DNA of 64,000 nucleotides from Mesobacillus subterraneus. Its GTDB lineage: Bacteria > Bacillota > Bacilli > Bacillales > Cytobacillaceae. The translations under genes and the position numbers were made by a program. A model generated the notes under the pieces. It was not told where the DNA came from and ran no database searches. It saw nothing but the letters and a program-made list of their open reading frames with translations. Below, piece by piece: positions 44,013 through 52,246 of this stretch. The stretch is taken from positions 1 through 64,000 of the forward strand of contig NZ_JAMBOF010000012.1 in assembly GCF_023715485.1 (NCBI RefSeq), read 5' to 3'. Position 1 is the first letter of the stretch. Every line of letters starts with the position of its first letter.

Positions 44013-44102
44013 TCAATCTTTATCAAGATCATTATCAAATACTGATGGTTTTCTTTCATCGTTGATCCCTAAACTTGCTTTAATTACAGCCAAATCTTTC
44101 AT
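44013..44102 (-). CDS. Possible small protein (29 aa), second of an overlapping pair
   Basis: The ATG overlaps the TGA of the preceding tiny gene (ATGA), suggesting translational coupling. The peptide is soluble and acidic (MKDLAVIKASLGINDERKPS...). The stop lies 16 bases before the start of the P-loop kinase gene, so all three could form one mRNA. Confidence 0.42.
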   Translation of the reverse strand: MKDLAVIKASLGINDERKPSVFDNDLDKD

Positions 44103-44188
44103 GATGATTCTAGTATTAATCCATGCCCGATTCCCGTTAAAGCAGTAATTCCTAATATGATTGCTAGCCATAGACTGTTAACGATCAC
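44099..44188 (-). CDS. Possible small membrane protein (29 aa), first of an overlapping pair
   Basis: A GTG start five bases after a GAGGTG-type site. The peptide is a single hydrophobic helix (MIVNSLWLAIILGITALTG then IGHGLILESS). The ribosome site and the ATGA overlap with the next frame argue that it is expressed. Confidence 0.48.
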   Translation of the reverse strand: MIVNSLWLAIILGITALTGIGHGLILESS

Positions 44189-44270
44189 GAAATCACCTCA
44201 AATCCAATTTTACCACATTCTAGAAACTTTCCTGCGTAAAAATGATAGAATAACTTTGGGAGGTAGAAAT

Positions 44271-44587
44271 ATGTATTGGGAAACACTTTCGGCTTGGCTT
44301 TGGGTTGGATACTACTTATTTATCTTATTGATTTTTACCACAGCAATTATCTCCGTAATTAAAAAAAGAAGAATGACAATGTTTATGATTGCCATCCTTT
44401 TAACTATTTCTGTACCGATGATTAGTTTGATTAACAGTATCGGCAACCAGTGGATACAAATGAATTCAAAGTTTTAGCAGCGCAATTAAAGCTTGGTGCA
44501 CTTTGGGCAATCTTCACTCTTGCAGGCTACCTGTTGTACTGGTTCGTTTCGTTCTTTGTAAAAAACAAGTTTCAGCAGCTGAAACTA
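44271..44587 (+). pseudogene. Small membrane protein gene with probable frameshift
   Basis: From ATG 44271 (GGGAGG site) a 68-residue frame runs MYWETLSAWLWVGYYLFILL...SIGNQW and stops at 44477. In another frame, starting near 44447, coding-like sequence continues: DTNEFKVLAAQLKLGALWAI then FTLAGYLLYWFVSFFVKNK. A terminator-like hairpin (GTTTCAG-CAG-CTGAAAC, then TTTTT) follows. The best reading is one protein of about 105 residues with three helices, broken by a frameshift or sequencing error near 44447. Confidence 0.5.
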
Positions 44588-44598
44588 GTTTTTACCCT
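44571..44598. terminator. Terminator between convergent genes
   Basis: GTTTCAG-CAG-CTGAAAC followed by TAGTTTTT. Confidence 0.65.
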
Positions 44599-44800
44599 TT
44601 TCCGCAGCTGCATCCGCTCGCATCGCCTTCGCTTCAAACACATTCCCGATAATCAGCAAAATCACCCCGATGATCATCAACACAATGACAATCCCATGAG
44701 AAATCGCCGCGAGATAACCCATCCCCTTCATAAACAGCGGCACAAGGAAAATAGCAAGACCAAAGGCTTTCAGCAAAATTGCAGAGTGCTTCAATGACAT
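44585..44800 (-). CDS. Small two-helix membrane protein
   Basis: The ATG at 44800 (MSLKHSAILLKAFGL) has CAGGAGGAGAA upstream. The 71-residue product has two membrane helices (AILLKAFGLAIFLVPLFMKG; IVIVLMIIGVILLIIGNVF) and a charged Ala/Lys tail. Family unknown; such proteins are common in Bacillus. Confidence 0.72.
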   Translation of the reverse strand: MSLKHSAILLKAFGLAIFLVPLFMKGMGYLAAISHGIVIVLMIIGVILLIIGNVFEAKAMRADAAAEKGKN

Positions 44801-44944
44801 CCCTTCTCCTCCTGTCTGAAAATAAGTGGTTTTATCATTGTATTGCTGAGACCCGCCAATATTCGTTAAAAGTTCATTATTTTTGATTTGAGAAAATAGT
44901 ATGATTAACATTGACTGGTAGATTTTATAGAAAGGATGTTAAGA

Positions 44945-45853
44945 ATGGCTTTTAAAGAGAGAATTGAACCTATCGTTCTGACGAAACTAAGAATCCTGAA
45001 AAAAAGAATGAAACTCACGGAGGAAGAAAACAGGTATTTCCATTCATTGGACAAAGGATATAAAGGAGAGGTCCAATTTGACCTGCTGACAGAGAAACTT
45101 ACAACTAGTTGTCTCATTTTAAACGAACTATTGTTTGAAGTAGAAAAAACTACGTTCCAGATCGATACGTTGATTATCTTCGCCGAAACCATGTATGTTT
45201 TCGAAATAAAGCATAACTCAGGAGATTACATTTACAAAGCAGACGGTCTGACATCAATCACCAAGGATACAGTAATCAAAAATCCCCTCGACCAACTGAA
45301 CCGCAGCAAAATTCTTTTCAAAAAACTACTTAGTAAAATTGGCTATAACCTCCCATTTAAAGCTTATGTTGTATTCAACAACCCCGAATTCACCCTTTAC
45401 CAAACACCACCAGATCTCCCCTTCATTTTTCCCACACAACTTAAAAGACTCTTCAACGAACTCAATTCACAGCAAGGGAAAATAAACACTGGTCATAAAA
45501 AACTGGCATCCAAACTCGTAGAACTGCATCAGACAGATTCGTCCTTCAATAAATCGCCTCAATTTGACTACAATCAACTAAAGAAAGGAATCACCTGCAA
45601 TGAATGCGATTCTTTTTCGGTGACGGTTACACATAAGTATTTAGATTGTAACGCCTGTGGGAGTAAAGAGGTTGTAGAAACAGCTGTTATGCGGAATGTC
45701 CGTGAGTTTATAATTCTATTTCCGGAAAGAAAAGTCACAACTCAGGCAATTTATGAATGGTGTGTAGTGATTAAGAACAGTAAAAGGATTAGAAGAATAC
45801 TGGTAAAACATCTTGAGATAGAAGGTTCAAGAAAATGGACTAGTTATAAATAA
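44945..45853 (+). CDS. NERD-domain protein
   Basis: The ATG at 44945 lies 6-9 bases after AAAGG. The 302-residue protein has a NERD domain (about 38-150): YKGEVQFDLL, FQIDTLIIFAETMYVFEIKHNSGD with the D...E-x-K nuclease-like residues. A C-terminal region contains a C-x2-C...C-x2-C zinc ribbon (ITCNECDS and CNACGS) and a basic end. NERD is related to restriction-type nuclease folds. DNA processing is possible but unproven. Confidence 0.85.
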   Translation: MAFKERIEPIVLTKLRILKKRMKLTEEENRYFHSLDKGYKGEVQFDLLTEKLTTSCLILNELLFEVEKTTFQIDTLIIFAETMYVFEIKHNSGDYIYKADGLTSITKDTVIKNPLDQLNRSKILFKKLLSKIGYNLPFKAYVVFNNPEFTLYQTPPDLPFIFPTQLKRLFNELNSQQGKINTGHKKLASKLVELHQTDSSFNKSPQFDYNQLKKGITCNECDSFSVTVTHKYLDCNACGSKEVVETAVMRNVREFIILFPERKVTTQAIYEWCVVIKNSKRIRRILVKHLEIEGSRKWTSYK

Positions 45854-45948
45854 AAGTATTTGATGGTTTGTATAAAGACCTAACAACTTTCATCTTGTAT
45901 ATAGATATACCTCTTTTTAATTAATTTTTTCTCGTAACCTCGATCCAG

Positions 45949-46268
45949 TTTGTCCACTAGAGACCTTCTATCGGACACTATTTCCTTGTCATAGCTGCGG
46001 TTTGTCCGTTAGAGACCTTCTATCGGACATTTTTCTCGTATTCCTGCCTCGGTTTGTCCGGTAGGGAACTTCTATCGGACACTATTTCCTTGTCATAGCT
46101 CCAGTTTGTCCGTTAGAGACCTTCTATCGGACACTATTTCCTTGTCATAGCTCCGGTTTGTCCGTTAGAGACCTTCTATCGGACATTTTTCTCGTACTCC
46201 TGCCTCGGTTTGTCCGTTAGAGACCTTCTATCGGACATTCCTCTCGTTTCCTAGCTCCGTTTTGTCCA
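45949..46268. repeat. 52-bp tandem array of hairpin units
   Basis: TTTGTCC starts at 45949, 46001, 46053, 46105, 46157, 46209 and 46261, an exact 52-bp period with six full units and the start of a seventh. Each unit contains TGTCCGTTAGA-GACCT-TCTATCGGACA, an 11-bp hairpin with one mismatch. The roughly 25-base spacers come in two recurring types (CACTATTTCCTTGTCATAGC; CATTTTTCTCGTATTCCTGC) plus one variant. No open frame of interest and no cas genes are present. Confidence 0.9.
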
Positions 46269-46406
46269 ATAAATATGAAAAAAAAGCAACCAGCCCCACC
46301 TTCGCCGATTGCCCTGATAGCCACACCTGCTATCCTGCCTAGTATTATATTAATAGATAAATATTAAGATTATTGCCGGAAAATGTTAAAGCTTTTTTAA
46401 TGTTCG
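46269..46406. other. Intergenic sequence after the hairpin array
   Basis: Contains a weak inverted repeat GATAGC/GCTATC near 46315-46335 and otherwise nothing I can identify. Confidence 0.3.
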
Positions 46407-46466
46407 TTAAAGCAGATAGAAGTGGGTACATACCAATAAGAAATTAATGATGACTTTGTAGATCAT
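46407..46466 (-). CDS. Possible 19-residue hydrophobic peptide
   Basis: MIYKVIINFLLVCTHFYLL preceded by a strong AAGGAG site at 8-9 bases. Too short to be confident; included because the ribosome site is good and a purely accidental pairing is unlikely but possible. Confidence 0.28.
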   Translation of the reverse strand: MIYKVIINFLLVCTHFYLL

Positions 46467-46623
46467 CGTCAACACTCCTTATTTCAAGAGTTCCCTTACA
46501 TCTTTAATTTAACATAGCATTGTAAAGCTGGATTAAATGAAATACGTCTATTTTGTAAACTTTATACGGTATTCCCTATAGTAATGAGGCAAAATTCGTC
46601 TCTAATAACGACTCCCTACCTAA

Positions 46624-47047
46624 TCACCTTTCCGGAGCACATCTGAAAATACTGATGTAATAATCCTCTTCAGGAAAATCGCCGACATAATCAAAGCCAT
46701 TCTCCTGGTAAAAGCTTTTTAACTTCGGATTCCCTGCCCAGCAATCCAGATACAATGGTTTACCCAGACCCTTCGCATATTCACGAGCCCAGGATGTAAT
46801 CGCCGGTCCGTACCCCTTACCCTGGTACTCCGGTACAATAGCTATTTGATATAAATATTTGCTGCTGGGCTCAACCAAGTATTCATTTAAACAATCAATA
46901 TCTTTAATCCCAAATGTTCCAATTACCTGTTTGTCTACTATAATGACATACAAAAATTCCATCTGGTTCATGTAAAGCCAAGGCCGCGCCATTTAGTACC
47001 TTAAGAATATCCTTAAGGTCCTTTTGCTCCGCTAAAGCAATTTCCAT
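46624..47047 (-). pseudogene. GNAT acetyltransferase with apparent frameshift
   Basis: The C-terminal 120 residues are a clear GNAT domain (YLYQIAIVPEYQGKGYGPAITSWA with the acetyl-CoA loop Q-x-x-G-x-G/A). The natural start is upstream in another frame: ATG 47047 reads MEIALAEQKDLKDILKVLN, placed 9 bases from AGGAG and coupled to the methyltransferase stop. The frames change near 46985. Either the gene is broken or the assembly has a one-base error there. Confidence 0.65.
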
Positions 47048-47051
47048 CCTC

Positions 47052-47792
47052 TCATTCTCCTGCCTTCGTACATGCAAACATCAGAACCAGAGGAATTCTC
47101 ATCCGCCGCTCATATTCCTCTTGGCTGTTGAAGTTTTCGGCTTTCGGGGTACCTTCTCGCAGGTCATCCACCCTGAAACCAGCATGCAATAGGAGCTGGA
47201 AATACTCCTCTACTGTTCGATGAAATTTGATCACCTTTTTACCGATCCAAGGTTCAGCTCGTTCTCCATGATTAAAATAATCATCGACAATCCAATCCGT
47301 CCTCCTGCCGGAACCTTCTGCACTTTTGGCAGATGAAGTCAGTACGGGATGCTGCACGCTAAAAACAAAGTTTCCGCCTGGTGCTAATGAGTGGTGCACC
47401 TTCTTAAAAACGCTCGCTAAATCGGCTAGGTAATGTAAAGCAAAACGGGAGATCACTAAATCATATTGCTCTGGTTGCGGTACCCACTCTTCCATCGAAG
47501 ATTGCTGGACTTGTCCGGCCTTACCTTCCAGATTTCCAGCTGCTACACGCGCCATATTCTCCGAACCCTCCAAGCCAAGATAAGAAGTTCCTCCTTGCTT
47601 TAGAAGCTCAACTCCAATCGCAGCATCACCGCAGCCTAAATCCAAAATCCTTTTCCCATCCACACTACCGAGCAACTCCAGCAAAATAGGTTTTTCGATG
47701 ATATTATTTGGGCTATCCGGGCGGTTTCTCCGCTTCATGTAATTCTCGAAAAATTCGCCTTCATCATAAGCTGACGCACCTCTGAGCTCCAT
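47052..47792 (-). CDS. Class I SAM-dependent methyltransferase
   Basis: The ATG at 47792 (MELRGASAYDEGEFF) follows GGAGG by 8 bases. The 246-residue protein has a Rossmann fold with motif I RILDLGCGDAAIG and motif post-I YLGLEGSENMA, plus an FALHYLADL segment common in small-molecule methyltransferases. The acceptor is unknown. The next gene (GNAT) starts 5 bases downstream of the stop, in the same operon. Confidence 0.88.
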   Translation of the reverse strand: MELRGASAYDEGEFFENYMKRRNRPDSPNNIIEKPILLELLGSVDGKRILDLGCGDAAIGVELLKQGGTSYLGLEGSENMARVAAGNLEGKAGQVQQSSMEEWVPQPEQYDLVISRFALHYLADLASVFKKVHHSLAPGGNFVFSVQHPVLTSSAKSAEGSGRRTDWIVDDYFNHGERAEPWIGKKVIKFHRTVEEYFQLLLHAGFRVDDLREGTPKAENFNSQEEYERRMRIPLVLMFACTKAGE

Positions 47793-47898
47793 CCCTATCC
47801 CCTCCAACAGTTAAAGAATCGCAAATCTTCAATATTTTAACATACATTTTAATAAAATAACTATTTTTACAAAAAAAGACAACGTATCAACGTTGCCC

Positions 47899-48345
47899 CT
47901 AATTCTTTACCGGAATATGTATTTCTATATCCTCTACATCATTCCCGAGAGGATGATACACTTCAACAATGTAATGCTTTGGCGTATCCCGTTCATACCC
48001 CTCGTCTTCAATCCACCGATCCAACGTCGAATACAAGCTGCTTATTTGATTACCCTTTCCTTTTATCATTGCATACGAATGTTGAAAATGAAGGTACTCC
48101 ATTCCCTCTGGCAAGGTATCCATCTGTTCATTCACTAATAAGCCTACATAAAAGGTTCCCTCTGCATGACTCTCGTTCGCTTTTGGTTCGTATACCGTCA
48201 CTTCTATTCCTGTATTGTGCTGAATGCGATTTGCATTCTGTAAAAAATGATGTGCAGCCCGAGGCACTAGTTCTGCATAGTCTTCAAATAGTCCTTTATT
48301 TTTCAATCCGACAACTTTAAATTCCTTCGTGACAATTTGGCACAT
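47899..48345 (-). CDS. GyrI-like (AraC effector-binding) domain protein
   Basis: A 148-residue stand-alone effector-binding domain: FKVVGLKNKGLFEDYAELVP..AAHHF at the start, YVGLLVNEQMDTLPEGMEYL in the middle, and HYIVEVYHPL at the end. Such SOUL/GyrI-type folds bind small hydrophobic molecules in regulators or act alone as protectants. The operon neighbours are the phosphotransferase-like gene and its upstream partners. Confidence 0.83.
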   Translation of the reverse strand: MCQIVTKEFKVVGLKNKGLFEDYAELVPRAAHHFLQNANRIQHNTGIEVTVYEPKANESHAEGTFYVGLLVNEQMDTLPEGMEYLHFQHSYAMIKGKGNQISSLYSTLDRWIEDEGYERDTPKHYIVEVYHPLGNDVEDIEIHIPVKN

Positions 48346-48357
48346 CTTATAACCCTC

Positions 48358-49116
48358 CTAAAAGAACTCATATAAACCTTCAAAATATTGAATTTCCTCC
48401 TGCGAAACCCGGTAGCGAGTATACCCTTTATAAAACGCAGCCAACAATTCAGGATGGTGTCTGAACTTTCGAATTGCCAATGCTTCATCATATCGCGGAT
48501 CACCTACAGTCATTCCAGCAACATCGATAAACATTTGAACTTCACCATCAATCACCAGGACATTATCTGTTGTATAATCGCCATGAATCATGGTTTGTTT
48601 TACAACCTGAGGATTACAGGATTTCAGCTGTTCCAATAATTCCAGGCTGCCCTCTGATTGTCCTTTCTCAGCATATAACTGAGCTTTGTTAAGCTGTGTG
48701 TCCAGCCAGTCACCTTCCCTATTGGAAACAGGCTCTTGTTCATGGAGCTTTTGAATAAAGCAGCCAAAACTGCGGACCAGCCTTTCTTTATCGGAAAGAT
48801 GCATGGCTTCCCTTAATGCTGCGGTTAAGGTGATTCCTTTTTCGAAAGACATAATTAAGTGGCTTGTCTCGTCTTCCTCAATAAAACCCTTATATGCAGG
48901 AACTGGTATCTCTCTTCCATCCGCCAGGCTCATTAACACTTTCGCTTCCGCCCTTAGCCAGTCTCGATACTTTTCCTTAAAAGCACTCTTTATCAGGTAT
49001 GTACCGTTTTTGGTAACAATCCGGCTTACTTCCGATGTCCACCCTTGTTCAGGCAGTTTTTCTAGCGTGATAAGCTCTCCAACTATATCCTGAAGCAAAT
49101 TCTGACTAATCCTCAT
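48358..49116 (-). CDS. Aminoglycoside/choline phosphotransferase-family protein
   Basis: The ATG at 49116 overlaps the end of the upstream gene by 11 bases. The 252-residue kinase has the family motifs HGDYTTDNVLV (catalytic loop, D and N) and FIDVAGMTVGDPRYDEA (metal-binding Asp, in place of the usual DFG/DWE), and a helical N-lobe with VSRIVTKNGTYLIKSAF. Resistance or metabolic phosphotransfer is possible. It is followed 12 bases later by the GyrI-like gene. Confidence 0.85.
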   Translation of the reverse strand: MRISQNLLQDIVGELITLEKLPEQGWTSEVSRIVTKNGTYLIKSAFKEKYRDWLRAEAKVLMSLADGREIPVPAYKGFIEEDETSHLIMSFEKGITLTAALREAMHLSDKERLVRSFGCFIQKLHEQEPVSNREGDWLDTQLNKAQLYAEKGQSEGSLELLEQLKSCNPQVVKQTMIHGDYTTDNVLVIDGEVQMFIDVAGMTVGDPRYDEALAIRKFRHHPELLAAFYKGYTRYRVSQEEIQYFEGLYEFF

Positions 49117-49687
49117 ATCTTTTTTGGGGCACCCAGGTGTCCGTTCCTTCAGGCAACAATTCAAACAATGACCAAATACTGCAGTAATCATCACCAGGCC
49201 CAAAAGCAGCCTTTGTAAAATGCTTAATTGTTCCATCCTCTTCTTTAAGTAAAATGGAGACTCCGGGCCATAAGCCTTTTTCATCTTTAAAACCGAGATC
49301 CTCTTTAAAAGTCGTACCCTTAGTAGAAACACTTTTGAATGTCCAGCCTCTATTCTTTGAGAACTCCGAAAGAGTTTGATAATCATCCGGACTGGTCAAG
49401 ACAAATGCTGCCCTATTTTCAAGATGCTCCGTGAATCCGTTGAATCCATCCGCCCAAAGAGTACAGTAAGAACAGGATTTACCCATATTATGTATCACGA
49501 TCAATTCCTGCTTCTCCCCAAACAGCTTACTTAATTGGACCATTTCGCCTTCTGTTGTAGTGAGTGAATAATCTTCAACGATAAAAGCAGGATGCTGTTT
49601 TCGTAACGCGGCCAATTCTTGTTTTACCCGCATTAGTTCCTGCTCTTTATTCTCTATTTCCTGTTCTAATTGTTTAATAGAAACCAA
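49106..49687 (-). CDS. DUF899-like thioredoxin-fold protein
   Basis: The TTG at 49687 follows AAAGGGGAGAG. The 193-residue protein has an N-terminal coiled coil (IKQLEQEIENKEQELMRVKQ) and a thioredoxin-like domain with KSCSYCTLWADGF, a C-x2-C motif of the DUF899 family. A redox role is inferred. It overlaps the phosphotransferase gene. Confidence 0.8.
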   Translation of the reverse strand: MVSIKQLEQEIENKEQELMRVKQELAALRKQHPAFIVEDYSLTTTEGEMVQLSKLFGEKQELIVIHNMGKSCSYCTLWADGFNGFTEHLENRAAFVLTSPDDYQTLSEFSKNRGWTFKSVSTKGTTFKEDLGFKDEKGLWPGVSILLKEEDGTIKHFTKAAFGPGDDYCSIWSLFELLPEGTDTWVPQKRYED

Positions 49688-49706
49688 GTGAACTCTCCCC
49701 TTTTCA

Positions 49707-50267
49707 TCACAAATTAAAATGATCTTTAACGCGCTTTGCAACCTCAGCCGCGCTCAAATTGGTGTTAGTAATTTTCATATAGTTCTCCCTCTGAATCTCA
49801 CCGTCAAAAGAATTCAACCTGTACTGTTCCATGGACATCACTAAGTCCCTTTCCGACCATTCCAGATTCCTTTTGGTCGGCTTATGTTCAAGACGATGGG
49901 GACTTATGTTCCGCTGCAACCTTTCTTCGATATCTGCTTCTAGCTCCACAAAATACACCGTTCCCCCCTCTGATTCGAAAATCCGGCTGACCTTTTCAAC
50001 GTAATCCCAGTCTTCCTTCAGATCAAACGCCCAGACATACGTGAAAATCAATACGTATTGATCACTTTTTGCCATGGCCTCAAAGATTTCCTGGCGAAAC
50101 AGAGAAACCAGCCGCTTCCCTTCCTTCGTGCCATAATCAAAAAACGGATTTACAAGATCAATTGTCATATGATTATGGAACAGCTTTAAATCCGTTATTT
50201 TTTCCAGCTCATGCCCGACCGTCATTTTACCGACAGCCTGTGGGCCAAAAATCAAAACAAACTTCAT
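49707..50267 (-). CDS. P-loop nucleoside/small-molecule kinase-like protein
   Basis: A 186-residue protein with Walker A GPQAVGKMTVGHEL. The region IDLVNPFFDYGTKEGK and the AAA_33-like lid HRLEHKPTKRNLEW suggest a gluconate- or shikimate-kinase relative. The substrate is unknown. It overlaps the upstream VOC gene by 4 bases, in the same operon. Confidence 0.8.
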   Translation of the reverse strand: MKFVLIFGPQAVGKMTVGHELEKITDLKLFHNHMTIDLVNPFFDYGTKEGKRLVSLFRQEIFEAMAKSDQYVLIFTYVWAFDLKEDWDYVEKVSRIFESEGGTVYFVELEADIEERLQRNISPHRLEHKPTKRNLEWSERDLVMSMEQYRLNSFDGEIQRENYMKITNTNLSAAEVAKRVKDHFNL

Positions 50268-50668
50268 AATTCCTCCTTAAAATTCCTGCTCAACTCACTC
50301 CATACATCGAATTGATTGCCGTCCAAATCGTAAAACACAAAGTTCCGCCCTGCATGCCCTCTGTTCTCGATTTCCTCGACTTTGATTCCTCGCTCTTTAA
50401 AATCTTTATGAATCGAAAGGAGGGCCTCCAAGCCATCCACCTCATATGTAAGGACAAATCGCTCATTACCGTTTGAATCAAAAAAATTCGAGCTCTGATT
50501 TATAGACTTAACTAAAAACAAGCTTATGTCGGTTAAGTCCAGAATCGCTTTGTCTTCATCCAGGTATTTTAATTTGGCTCTGAGCTTGTCTGAATACCAC
50601 TCGGAAGATCGTGCTGGGTCCTGTACAGGGATGTAAATTGTCCCTACCCTTAAGAGTTGATTTTTCAT
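50264..50668 (-). CDS. VOC superfamily protein
   Basis: The ATG at 50668 (MKNQLLRVGTIYIPVQDPAR) is 8 bases from AAAGGTG. The 134-residue glyoxalase-like protein has SSEWYSDKLRAKLKYLDED and a C-terminal DLDGNQFDVWSELS, the usual VOC hallmarks. It is the first gene of a run of overlapping genes down to 47.9 kb. Confidence 0.85.
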   Translation of the reverse strand: MKNQLLRVGTIYIPVQDPARSSEWYSDKLRAKLKYLDEDKAILDLTDISLFLVKSINQSSNFFDSNGNERFVLTYEVDGLEALLSIHKDFKERGIKVEEIENRGHAGRNFVFYDLDGNQFDVWSELSRNFKEEL

Positions 50669-50784
50669 CGCTTCCACACCTTTCTAAAATTAAATTCTCC
50701 TTTTCCCCTTCCTTCCCCTCCTATCTATCTATTAATTTCCATTTAAAAATGATAAAATCCAATTAATGGAAGGTGGATGACGAG

Positions 50785-51246
50785 ATGAAAAAGATTTTAA
50801 TAACCTTATCTGCATTATTTATGCTTGCAGGCTGTACTTCTGACCAGGATTCAGTCGATCCGAAAATGGAATTGCTAGTCAAAGAAAACACATTACTCCA
50901 AGATAAACTGGACGAAAGACCGCCTCTAAATGCAGACCAGCTCAGGGAAACAATGAATCTCTCGTTGAAAGCATTTGCCGCCATGGCTGAAAAGGATTAC
51001 GAGTACCTCGAATCCATTGCCGATTCAAATGTCACCATCAATAAAGATACAAGCTCCTTTCAATTCGAAGATGGATACATCCAGGACTTCCTCCAAACGA
51101 TTAACTTCAGCAAGCTGGAATACCGATTTCATAATTTGGAGAATGACATCATTACTGTGGGTTATGCAGAAATGCCCGCAGAGTATCATTTTGAATTCAT
51201 CCTTAAAGACGATCAAATCCTATTGCATTCATTCCTTACAAATTAA
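50785..51246 (+). CDS. Lipoprotein of unknown function
   Basis: The ATG at 50785 follows GGAAGGTGG. The 153-residue protein has the lipoprotein signal MKKILITLSALFMLAGC (Cys17), a short coiled coil (KMELLVKENTLLQDKLDE) and a C-terminal domain of about 90 residues with NTF2-like character (MAEKDYEYLESIADSNVTI...FEFILKDDQILLHSF). The function is unknown. Confidence 0.8.
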   Translation: MKKILITLSALFMLAGCTSDQDSVDPKMELLVKENTLLQDKLDERPPLNADQLRETMNLSLKAFAAMAEKDYEYLESIADSNVTINKDTSSFQFEDGYIQDFLQTINFSKLEYRFHNLENDIITVGYAEMPAEYHFEFILKDDQILLHSFLTN

Positions 51247-51247
51247 A

Positions 51248-51290
51248 AAATGAGGTGCTTCTGCTTGAGAAGTACCTCATTTTCCTCTAA
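51248..51290. terminator. Bidirectional terminator
   Basis: AAAATGAGGT-CTTCT and AGAAG-ACCTCATTTT arms between convergent genes, with A6 and T-rich flanks. Confidence 0.85.
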
Positions 51291-51714
51291 TGAATTTTAA
51301 ATGCCATCTCATAAAAAATAATGCTGCAATATAATACAGTACTGAATACCAAGGCTCCCATGATATATAGTTAAGAAACTTGACTTTGACCATTAGCAGT
51401 TCAAATAACATGGATAAGACTACCCAAGCTGCCAGGTAGAGCAAAAATGGGCGCAGTTGTTTTGGCATGAAATTAAGAAAAATAATTCCGAACGATGCTC
51501 CAAGTGTGATTTCGATAAAATGAACCCCAAGCTGTACTCCAGGTCCAGCCAGCTCATATAATTTAAAATATAAACTTAAAGTTACATCTGTACTTAAATT
51601 AACTAATGCAATTACAGACCAAGTTATATAAATTTCTTTGTTTGTCAGGCGCTTTGGCATAAACCAAATAATAAGAAGATTAACTGCTAAAGCAAGATAT
51701 GGTGCCCAATACAT
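51277..51714 (-). CDS. CBO0543-like membrane protein, copy 2
   Basis: The ATG at 51714 follows AAGGTGG by 8 bases. The 145-residue protein has about five membrane helices (WAPYLALAVNLLIIWFMP; KEIYITWSVIALVNLSTDVT). It resembles its upstream neighbour in length and in the R-LT-x(2-3)-I pattern near the N-terminus (KRLTNKEIYITW versus KRLTPSQIVQIW). The family is known only by locus tag. Confidence 0.72.
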   Translation of the reverse strand: MYWAPYLALAVNLLIIWFMPKRLTNKEIYITWSVIALVNLSTDVTLSLYFKLYELAGPGVQLGVHFIEITLGASFGIIFLNFMPKQLRPFLLYLAAWVVLSMLFELLMVKVKFLNYISWEPWYSVLYYIAALFFMRWHLKFIRGK

Positions 51715-51718
51715 ACTA

Positions 51719-52201
51719 TTAACCACCTTGTTTCTCAGGTGCAGCTTTAGTTTCAAGCCAGCGAATCCAATTATAAAATTTTAACAAGCAATAGAGGATA
51801 ATAGGATTAACAATTGCAGAATACTCTATTTTCCACGAACCGTAATGAAAATAGCCCCAAGGTTCAGGGAGTAACACGGCGAGTTCATATAATAAAATGA
51901 AAATGACAAAAGCAACGAAGTATGTAATCCGTTTGAGTACACTGTTTTCAAACGGATACCAATTTAAAAATATGATATTCACCGGCGGAATTAGGATTGT
52001 TCTAGGTACCAAACCAATCCAGTCGACACCTTGGTCAAAGTACCAATAGCTGTGGTACTTGAACTCCACAATTAAATCAAACAACAATTGAAACGCAATG
52101 GTGAACGTCCAAATTTGCACAATCTGGCTAGGTGTCAGCCGTTTATTCGTTTTGAATGCTATTAGATTGAAAATGATTACTGAGACTATTAGTCCAATCA
52201 T
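51719..52201 (-). CDS. CBO0543-family membrane protein, copy 1
   Basis: The ATG at 52201 follows AAAGGG. The 160-residue protein with five helices has the family pattern: KTNKRLTPSQIVQIWTFTIA, FDLIVEFKYHSYWYFDQGVDW, and PPVNIIFLNWYPF. Such proteins occur in spore-forming Firmicutes; function unknown. The downstream paralogue starts 4 bases after its stop. Confidence 0.78.
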   Translation of the reverse strand: MIGLIVSVIIFNLIAFKTNKRLTPSQIVQIWTFTIAFQLLFDLIVEFKYHSYWYFDQGVDWIGLVPRTILIPPVNIIFLNWYPFENSVLKRITYFVAFVIFILLYELAVLLPEPWGYFHYGSWKIEYSAIVNPIILYCLLKFYNWIRWLETKAAPEKQGG

Positions 52202-52246
52202 GTGCATACCCTTTTACTAGTTTTTTCTGATACATAATCGTCTATA

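Noticed and set aside
45949..46268. CRISPR array
   Set aside because: Palindromic repeat and similar-length spacers, but the spacers recur as two types instead of being unique, the repeat is a perfect-period unit of 52 bp, and no cas gene is nearby.
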